In this document: one piece after another, positions 14,462 to 20,145 of the stretch
Position numbering within the stretch: the stretch's first letter is position 1
Layout: every line of letters begins with the position of its first letter
NCBI GenBank assembly: GCA_037447335.1
Contig: JBBIGV010000066.1
Span: forward strand, 1 to 20,145
DNA: 20,145 nt
Direction: 5' to 3'
Source of the DNA: JBBIGV01 sp037447335
Lineage (GTDB): Bacteria; Bacteroidota; Ignavibacteria; Ignavibacteriales; Ignavibacteriaceae
Notes under the pieces: model-generated
The model's input: only the letters and a program-made list of their open reading frames with translations
Databases searched by the model: none
Told to the model about the DNA's origin: nothing
Translations under genes and position numbers: made by a program

Positions 14462-15826
14462 ATGATCAAATCTATAAATCCCGCTACTGAAGAAATTCTT
14501 CAATCATTTAACGAATTGAGCGATGAAGAAATATCCGAAATTATTTACAAATCACATTCAGCTTATCTCGATTGGCAGCATACTGCTTTTAGTGAAAGAG
14601 CGTATAAAATGCACTGCGCAGCTAAAGAACTAAGACGAAGAACCGATCAGATTGCCACAATAATGACGCTGGAAATGGGAAAACCAATTACACAATCCCG
14701 TGCGGAGGTTGAAAAGTGTGCATGGGTTTGTGACTACTACGCAGAGAATGCAGAAAAATTTTTGCAGGATGAAAGCATTCAAACCGATGCATCAAATAGT
14801 TTTGTTGCATACAGGCCTCTCGGTGTAGTGCTTGCTGTAATGCCATGGAATTTCCCTTTCTGGCAGGTATTCAGATTTGCAGCGCCGAATCTGATGGCTG
14901 GAAACGGCGGAATACTTAAACACGCATCAAATGTAACCGGATGCGCTCTTGCAATAGAAAATATTTTTGCTGAATCGGGTTTCCCTCCTAACTTGTTCAG
15001 AACGTTAATAGCATCTTCAAAAAAAGTTGAAAAGATAATTAATAATCCTTTGGTTATGGCAGTAACTTTAACCGGCAGCGTTCCCGCCGGGAGAGCGGTA
15101 GCTTCAAATGCCGGTAAAGCTTTAAAGAAGACGGTGCTTGAACTTGGCGGCAGCGATCCTTATGTGATACTTGAAGATGCAGACCTGAATCTTGCTTCAG
15201 AGACCTGCGTTAACTCAAGATTAATTAACGGCGGGCAAAGCTGCATTGCAGCAAAGAGATTTATTATTGTTGAAGAAGTTTATGACAAGTTTGAAAGTCT
15301 GTTCGTCCAAAAAATGAGTGAGAAAAAAATGGGCGATCCTTTTGATGAGAGTAATCATCTCGGACCCCAGGCGAGCAAACAATTGCGCGATGAACTTCAT
15401 CAACAAGTAAAAGAAAGTGTAATTAAAGGAGCAAAAGTTTTACTTGGTGGCATTATACCTGAAATGAAAGGTGCATACTATCCACCGACCGTTCTCTCAA
15501 ACATTAGACCGGGTATGCCGGCATTTGATGATGAGCTGTTCGGACCGGTGGCTGCGTTAATTAAAGCTAAAGATGAGCAAGACGCCGTAAAACTGGCAAA
15601 CGAATCTGTATTTGGATTAGGCGCTGCAGTCTTTACCAAAGATACCGAACGAGGTGAAAGAATTGCTAAAGAGCAGTTACATGCCGGATGCTGCTTTGTG
15701 AACGATTTTGTTAAATCGGATCCACGGTTACCCTTTGGCGGAATAAAAGAATCCGGTTATGGAAGGGAACTTTCGCTGCACGGAATAAGAGAGTTTATTA
15801 ATGTGAAAAGTGTTTATGTGAAGTGA
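14462..15826 (+). CDS. NAD(P)-dependent aldehyde dehydrogenase, succinate-semialdehyde dehydrogenase type
   Basis: A 454-residue enzyme of the ALDH superfamily, resembling the short GabD/Sad (YneI) succinate-semialdehyde dehydrogenases that oxidise succinate semialdehyde to succinate. Visible: N-terminal SINPATEEI, LEMGKPI, the cofactor-site stretch VMPWNFPFWQ, TGSVPAGR, the general base E227 in LELGGSDP, the nucleophile C261 in GGQSCIAAKR, ELFGPVA, and C-terminal PFGGIKESGYGRE. The start is set at the ATG at 14462, with GAGG five bases upstream. The frame continues upstream to a TTG at 14429, but those 11 codons have no ribosome site and no family similarity. It is probably transcribed alone and converges on the histidine kinase gene with 22 bases between stops. 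Substrate assignment is by resemblance only; other semialdehydes are possible. Confidence 0.92.
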   Translation: MIKSINPATEEILQSFNELSDEEISEIIYKSHSAYLDWQHTAFSERAYKMHCAAKELRRRTDQIATIMTLEMGKPITQSRAEVEKCAWVCDYYAENAEKFLQDESIQTDASNSFVAYRPLGVVLAVMPWNFPFWQVFRFAAPNLMAGNGGILKHASNVTGCALAIENIFAESGFPPNLFRTLIASSKKVEKIINNPLVMAVTLTGSVPAGRAVASNAGKALKKTVLELGGSDPYVILEDADLNLASETCVNSRLINGGQSCIAAKRFIIVEEVYDKFESLFVQKMSEKKMGDPFDESNHLGPQASKQLRDELHQQVKESVIKGAKVLLGGIIPEMKGAYYPPTVLSNIRPGMPAFDDELFGPVAALIKAKDEQDAVKLANESVFGLGAAVFTKDTERGERIAKEQLHAGCCFVNDFVKSDPRLPFGGIKESGYGRELSLHGIREFINVKSVYVK

Positions 15827-15848
15827 TTTTTTATTAGTGAATCCCGGT

Positions 15849-18800
15849 TTACCTATTAATCTTTACAGCAGCATTTTCAATTGCTTTTACCAGGCTTTCT
15901 TTCACGAATGGCTTGGATATATAGTCAGTGCAGCCGGCTTCCAATAGTTTTTCTCTGTCGCCTTTCATAGCATATGCTGTTACGGCTATTACCGGCATAT
16001 CCTTGCATTGAGGTAACTTTTTCATTTCTTCGAGAACGTCTATACCTGTGGGTCCGTCTCCCAGATCAATATCCAGAAGAACACCGGAGTATTCATTCAG
16101 TTTCAGCATTTCAACTGCATCGTAACCGTCTTTGGATATGTCTATTTTGTAATGACCCTTCAAGAATGTGACTATTACGTTGATGCTGAGATCATCATCC
16201 TCAACCAGAAGAAATTTTGGTTTTGATGCAGCCTGCCTGATCTGATTTGTTTCCTGCAGGAGAACTTTATCGGGTGCATCTTTTCTTTTAATACCAGCCG
16301 GTTCATCCTGAACAGCTTCAAAATAGATTGAAAAAGTTGAACCTTTACCCGGTTCACTCTCAACAGAAATGCTTCCGCCCATTAGCTCAATAAATTTTTT
16401 GGTGATAGTTAAGCCTAATCCCGCACCTTCGTATTTCCGGCTGAAACCTTCACTAACCTGTCTGAATTCTTTGAAGATCAGGTCAAAGTCTTGTTGTGCG
16501 ATTCCTATACCGGTGTCTGAGACACTTATCTTAACCATATGCTTGCTGTTCTGAACAATAGTGGAAGCTTTTACTGTAACACCGCCATCCTTAGTGTATT
16601 TGATAGCATTACTTACAAGATTGTTCATTACCTGGACGAGTAATCTTTCATCTGCTATACATCTGATAATATCTTCTGAAATTTTGGTATGAAGATACAA
16701 TCCTCGCTTAGCGGCAAATTCTCTGAAAAGTTTAACAGAAGAACGCACAGTTTCCGGGACGTCAATAACAGTTTTATTGATTTCCATTTTGTTTGCTTCA
16801 ATCTTAGAAAGATCGAGAATCGAGTTGAGTGTTTGAAGAAGCCTTTGTCCGCTTAACAATATGGTGTTTACCATATCTTTATTTTCCGGGTTCTGAAGAT
16901 CTTCTTGAAGCAGTTCAGCAAATCCGAGTATGCCAACCAGCGGAGTTCTGAGTTCGTGGCTCATATTAGCAAGAAAGCTTGATTTGAGCTTATTCATTTC
17001 TTCAGCTTCCTTTTTTGCATTTAATATTGCCACTTCATTCAGCTTCCACTCGTTAATATCTCTGCTATTAACAATTACGGCATTTATATCGGGTTCATCT
17101 AATAAATTATTCCCGATCGATTCGATGAAGATATAATCGCCATCCTTTTTCTTGTACCTGAAGCTGATTGGCATGGTAATCCCCGGTTTTTGAATGATAT
17201 CAAAAAAGAAGTTGACAACATTCTGTGTATCATCAGGATGAACTAAATCAAATCCAACCTGTCCGTATAACTCTTCCTGTTCATAGCCAAGAATTCTTGT
17301 AACAGACGGGCTTGAGTAGATAACGATTCCGTTCCTGTCGAGCATGGTAATAATATCAGTTCCATTCTCTATAAGCGCTTTCAATCTTCTTTCACTGCTT
17401 TGTCTTAATATCTCTGCATTTCTCTGATCTGTAATATCTTTAACGAGAATCTGGAGCAGAACTGTATCATTAAGCTCTATAGTTGAGAGATTTACTTCTG
17501 TAAAAACTTCAGTGCCATCGATTTTTTTTACAAGCCATTCAAAATTCTGCGGATTTCCTTTGTAGGCTTCACTAATTAATTGACGGAGTTTAATCGAAGA
17601 AACACTGCCATCCGGCTGAAGCTTTGGAGAAAACAGACCCGGCGTATAATCTGAGAATAATGATTTATCAATTCCGAATAATTCCGTTGCCCTGTCATTA
17701 ACATCAACTATTTTATTGCCATTTAAGAGCATGATAGCATCGTTTGATCGCTCAAAAAGCCTGCGGTACTTAAGCTCGTTAGCAACAGCTTCATTTTTTG
17801 CTTTAACACGTTCGGTAACATCAATCATGACTCCGGTTGTGCCTGTGACTTCACCGCTTCTTGAATATTTCTTGCTTGCAGTCATTTCAATCCATTTTAT
17901 TTCACCCATGTGTGAAATAATTCTTACCTCATATCGGCAATCGTCCAAATCGGACTGAAGAATATTAAAAAATAATTTTGAAGAATGGTCCCTGTCATTT
18001 AAATGGAAATACGCAAACAGATTTTTGCCAATTGATTCTTCTGCTGTATAGCCTGTGAGGGTTTCCCATGAATTATTAAGAAAAGTTAAATCACCCTTCA
18101 GGTTGGTCTGAAAAATTGTATCACGAACACTGTTAAGAAGCCTCTGATATTTCCCATCAGGCTCACTCCTATTTGTAGAAATTACAAGCAGAGAGTTCTG
18201 ACTTTCGAAAATAATTCTGAAGAATTTAATATCTGAAACTATGCCCGAGCCGTCATTTATTTTATGATGAAACTGGTTGACATCAACTTCATCTTCATCT
18301 GTATTTTGTATCAGGAATATCGCTGCAGAGATCATTTTACCGGGCAGAATATCGTATAAATTTTTCGAGAGATACTCTTCTTTACTAAATCCGTAAAGAT
18401 CAACAGCGGAATCATTAACCTGTATTATCTGCAAAGACTTCAGATCACATATCCACATTGCAGCCGGATTATGTGTGAATGCAAGCCCCGGCATATTTAG
18501 TGAGTGCGAAATATTGTCAGCGTAATTCAATTTTTCAACTTCTGACAGAGTAAGTAAAATAAACTCACAATTTCCGTTCTCGTCGGTTAGCGGACTAAGA
18601 TCAACAGAAAATTTAACAGGTGTTTTGTCAAATCCGTACATAGAAATAACCAGGTTTATTTTCTGTCCCCGCCATACTGATGAAATGGAATTCAGAAATA
18701 AAGCATGATCAGTTTTGGCGATCAGTTTAAGAATATTTACCGGGTTTGTTTCCGGGGACCGAAAGCCAGGCAGGCTGCGGGATTTGCTATTGATATAAAC

Positions 18801-19271
18801 GGCGTTGTTCTCACGGTTCAATACCAATACTCCCTTGCCAATCGTCTCAACAATTTGTTTAAATAATCCGGAACTCAAATTATAATCATACTTGTTCAGG
18901 AAATATGCAAACTCAATATTCGAAAGTAGATCATCAAATGAATATGGCGGCTCAATCAGAAGATCAATGTATTGTGAGATTTTTCTGAATCCATTTTCGC
19001 GATTGACCTTAAGTTCAGAATATCCTATCCTAAAAATACTTTTAAATACCGGATCTTCAAACAAGTATTTGTGTAAATCACCATTATAATTTTCGAGTAA
19101 GGAAATATTGAATATTACAGCATCAGGTTTGTCCGTATGAATTATTTGTATACATTCATTAACGTTTGATGCTTGTTCGATACAATATTTTTTTAATTTA
19201 AGCTGCTCAACGAGGTTATTAAAGATATGAGGGTCACTATTTATTACAAGTATTTTCAAATTGCTGTTCAT
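15849..19271 (-). CDS. Soluble hybrid histidine kinase: pseudo-receiver, five PAS domains, HisKA-HATPase, C-terminal receiver
   Basis: An 1140-residue protein without membrane segments. Residues 5-120 resemble a receiver domain but have N55 (VIFNISL) where the phosphoacceptor Asp belongs and E107 in place of the conserved Lys. Five PAS-like units follow at about 138-240, 260-365, 375-495, 500-625 and 630-755, with typical boundaries such as ITDQRNAE and SRDINEW. The dimerisation helix carries H772 in MSHELRTPL. The ATPase domain has the N-box NNLVSNAIKYTKDG, VSDTGIGI and EGAGLGLTI. The C-terminal receiver (about 1017-1135) has its acidic pocket in LLVEDDD, phosphoacceptor D1067 in LLDIDLGDG and Lys in SKPF. 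The protein should sense cytoplasmic cues and pass phosphate within itself or to a partner. A good AGGGAG precedes the ATG. The receiver-only gene lies 40 bases upstream on the same strand. Confidence 0.95.
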   Translation of the reverse strand: MNSNLKILVINSDPHIFNNLVEQLKLKKYCIEQASNVNECIQIIHTDKPDAVIFNISLLENYNGDLHKYLFEDPVFKSIFRIGYSELKVNRENGFRKISQYIDLLIEPPYSFDDLLSNIEFAYFLNKYDYNLSSGLFKQIVETIGKGVLVLNRENNAVYINSKSRSLPGFRSPETNPVNILKLIAKTDHALFLNSISSVWRGQKINLVISMYGFDKTPVKFSVDLSPLTDENGNCEFILLTLSEVEKLNYADNISHSLNMPGLAFTHNPAAMWICDLKSLQIIQVNDSAVDLYGFSKEEYLSKNLYDILPGKMISAAIFLIQNTDEDEVDVNQFHHKINDGSGIVSDIKFFRIIFESQNSLLVISTNRSEPDGKYQRLLNSVRDTIFQTNLKGDLTFLNNSWETLTGYTAEESIGKNLFAYFHLNDRDHSSKLFFNILQSDLDDCRYEVRIISHMGEIKWIEMTASKKYSRSGEVTGTTGVMIDVTERVKAKNEAVANELKYRRLFERSNDAIMLLNGNKIVDVNDRATELFGIDKSLFSDYTPGLFSPKLQPDGSVSSIKLRQLISEAYKGNPQNFEWLVKKIDGTEVFTEVNLSTIELNDTVLLQILVKDITDQRNAEILRQSSERRLKALIENGTDIITMLDRNGIVIYSSPSVTRILGYEQEELYGQVGFDLVHPDDTQNVVNFFFDIIQKPGITMPISFRYKKKDGDYIFIESIGNNLLDEPDINAVIVNSRDINEWKLNEVAILNAKKEAEEMNKLKSSFLANMSHELRTPLVGILGFAELLQEDLQNPENKDMVNTILLSGQRLLQTLNSILDLSKIEANKMEINKTVIDVPETVRSSVKLFREFAAKRGLYLHTKISEDIIRCIADERLLVQVMNNLVSNAIKYTKDGGVTVKASTIVQNSKHMVKISVSDTGIGIAQQDFDLIFKEFRQVSEGFSRKYEGAGLGLTITKKFIELMGGSISVESEPGKGSTFSIYFEAVQDEPAGIKRKDAPDKVLLQETNQIRQAASKPKFLLVEDDDLSINVIVTFLKGHYKIDISKDGYDAVEMLKLNEYSGVLLDIDLGDGPTGIDVLEEMKKLPQCKDMPVIAVTAYAMKGDREKLLEAGCTDYISKPFVKESLVKAIENAAVKINR

Positions 19272-19311
19272 AAGTCACTCCCTAAATTACGTATGCTAAA
19301 GATCGTTTCTG

Positions 19312-19710
19312 TTAGTCCGTCTGTTGAATTATTGCTTTAACCAAAAAATCGTATTCGGTACTCTTATCGAAAAAAGAATTTGCTCCGGATTCCAGGCAAA
19401 GCTTTTTATATTTTTCGTTTGCATGTCCCGTAAGCATGATTATTTTAATTTCAGAATTGAAGCTTCTGATTTCTTTAAGGGCTTCAATTCCGCTCATGAG
19501 CGGCATCTTAAGATCAAGCAGTATAGCATCAGGGTTTAATTGTTTTACAAGTGTTACAGCTTCGATCCCGTTTTGCGCTTCGCCTTTAATTTCAATTCCG
19601 GGCGCTTCAGCAAGTATAGATTTAATTTTTGATCTCATTAGAACAGAGTCGTCTGCAATTATCACTGATACGGGATTCACTGTATTTTCCGCTTTTGTTT
19701 CAGGATGCAA
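19312..19710 (-). CDS. Single-domain response regulator (CheY/NarL-type receiver only)
   Basis: A receiver domain of about 120 residues without an output domain. Numbering from the TTG at 19710 (132 residues): acidic pocket D20-D21 in IIADDS, phosphoacceptor D66 in ILLDLKMP, T94 in MLTGH and K116 in FFDKS. The full catalytic set is present, so it should accept phosphate. The sequence style resembles receivers of NarL/FixJ or chemotaxis-like regulators. The start is uncertain: TTG at 19710 has no ribosome site; GTG at 19680 (codon 11) has a weak GGA upstream and sits close to the first beta strand. It lies between an HTH-only gene (upstream) and the hybrid kinase (40 bases downstream), so it is a likely phosphate carrier or target for that kinase. 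Confidence 0.9.
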   Translation of the reverse strand: MHPETKAENTVNPVSVIIADDSVLMRSKIKSILAEAPGIEIKGEAQNGIEAVTLVKQLNPDAILLDLKMPLMSGIEALKEIRSFNSEIKIIMLTGHANEKYKKLCLESGANSFFDKSTEYDFLVKAIIQQTD

Positions 19711-19858
19711 CTTAATAGTTAGAGTATGCCTAATCAGTAGTTCTGAATATGAACAGAAGGTAGTTAAAGGGATAATTGCGGGGTCGTTTTTTTACTACAA
19801 AAATCAGGGCAGTTAAGTTATTTAACTTATTATTTTATAAGGAGTTAAAAATTTGATA
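19711..19858. promoter_or_regulatory. Gap between HTH and receiver genes, with inverted repeat
   Basis: A 148-bp non-coding stretch. It contains a perfect 7-bp inverted repeat, TAAGTTA-TT-TAACTTA, at 19814-19829. As there is no following T run it is unlikely to be a terminator on the leftward strand; it could be an operator or weak hairpin. No convincing promoter is seen for the receiver/kinase pair. Confidence 0.3.
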
Positions 19859-20119
19859 CTAGTCAATCAAACCTGATTTTATTGCGTAATAAGTAATCTC
19901 TGCATTACTACTAAGATTCATTTTTTCAAGAATGCGCGCGCGGTATGTACTTACTGTAGCGGGACTGATCAAAAGTTTTTCAGCGATATCTTTTACCGGT
20001 ATGCCTTTAGCAAGCAGCAGCATTACTTCATACTCTCTGTCGGTTAGCAGCTTATGTGGTTGTTCGGTCATATCATTAAACTGCGAAAGAATTTCTTCCT
20101 GACTTACGCATTGGGACAC
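19859..20119 (-). CDS. LuxR/GerE-type helix-turn-helix protein without receiver domain
   Basis: An 86-residue protein consisting almost only of the C-terminal DNA-binding domain of NarL/FixJ regulators: LLTDREYEVMLLLAKG, VKDIAEKLLISPATVSTYRARILEKM and NAEITYYAIKSGLID. Recognition-helix residues are in PATVSTYRARIL. In NarL-type proteins a receiver precedes this region, but here an in-frame TGA lies at 20134-20132, a few codons before the GTG used as start (20119), so no receiver is fused in this frame inside the window. AGG sits directly before the GTG. An internal ATG (codon 17) would still give the whole HTH. It may be a genuine stand-alone HTH partner of the adjacent receiver protein, or the tail of a frameshifted regulator whose first part lies beyond the right edge. 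Confidence 0.8.
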   Translation of the reverse strand: MSQCVSQEEILSQFNDMTEQPHKLLTDREYEVMLLLAKGIPVKDIAEKLLISPATVSTYRARILEKMNLSSNAEITYYAIKSGLID

Positions 20120-20145
20120 CCTAAACTTATATCAAATAATTTTAA

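Noticed and set aside
14249..14503. 84-codon leftward frame just upstream of the endonuclease, possible controller (C) gene
   Set aside because: It overlaps the dehydrogenase start antisense, shows no helix-turn-helix pattern of C proteins, and its Ile/Lys/Asn-rich content follows from very AT-rich DNA.
19436..19816. 126-codon + strand frame over the receiver gene
   Set aside because: It is antisense to a clear receiver domain and has no family resemblance.
1..20145. CRISPR arrays, tRNA or rRNA genes, insertion sequences, prophage genes
   Set aside because: None seen: no regularly spaced repeats, no cloverleaf sequence noticed, no transposase or integrase among the coding frames.

Overview
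The window (about 20 kb, AT-rich, densely coded) looks like a chromosomal segment from a member of the Bacteroidota/Chlorobiota/Ignavibacteriota group. The best clue is the partial gene at the left edge. It ends in a type IX secretion (Por) C-terminal sorting domain that begins NPFNPVTKI, a form I associate most with Ignavibacteria. The sigma70-like promoter candidates (TTG..., 17-bp spacer, TATAxT) and the purine-rich ribosome binding sites also fit. This assignment comes from sequence character and memory, not from a database search.

Layout, left to right. (1) 1-234: the 3' end of a secreted T9SS cargo gene. (2) 243-4407, minus strand: a run read from right to left of FloA flotillin, a small membrane-anchored charged protein, a UvrD/Rep-type helicase and a periplasmic Blc-type lipocalin. 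The first three are touching or overlapping. (3) 4408-4892: a 485-bp divergent regulatory region with a good promoter and palindromes ahead of clpC. (4) 4893-7415: clpC with UVR linker, closed by a strong intrinsic terminator. (5) 7512-12412, plus strand: a compact series of pterin carbinolamine dehydratase, TPR protein, pyrE and MscS channel (each overlapping the next), then a secreted M64 metallopeptidase and a SpoIIE/RsbU-type phosphatase. (6) 12420-14246, minus strand: an AT-richer restriction-modification island. (7) 14462-15826: an aldehyde dehydrogenase of the succinate-semialdehyde type. (8) 15849-20119, minus strand: a signalling cluster of a LuxR-type HTH-only protein, a receiver-only response regulator and an 1140-residue soluble hybrid histidine kinase.

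The most notable content is the restriction-modification island. The methyltransferase resembles M.EcoRV, and the two open frames upstream of it match the N- and C-terminal parts of the EcoRV endonuclease. They are separated by a run of ten A (coding strand). Removing one A joins them into one 307-residue protein in which the catalytic Asp-Asp-x-Lys set has exactly the EcoRV spacing (D93...D109-x-K111 here, D74...D90-x-K92 in EcoRV), and both DNA-contact loops are recognisable. The endonuclease is therefore a recent slip-mutant, a phase-variable gene, a gene read through by slippage, or an assembly error in a homopolymer. Everything except the run length looks intact. The gene order (R upstream of M, overlapping by 4 nt) also differs from the divergent order I recall for EcoRV.

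Other points of interest are a receiver-like domain at the kinase N-terminus that lacks the phosphoacceptor Asp, a response-regulator system split into separate HTH and receiver proteins, and a palindrome in the predicted clpC 5' leader. No tRNA, rRNA, CRISPR array or insertion sequence was seen.
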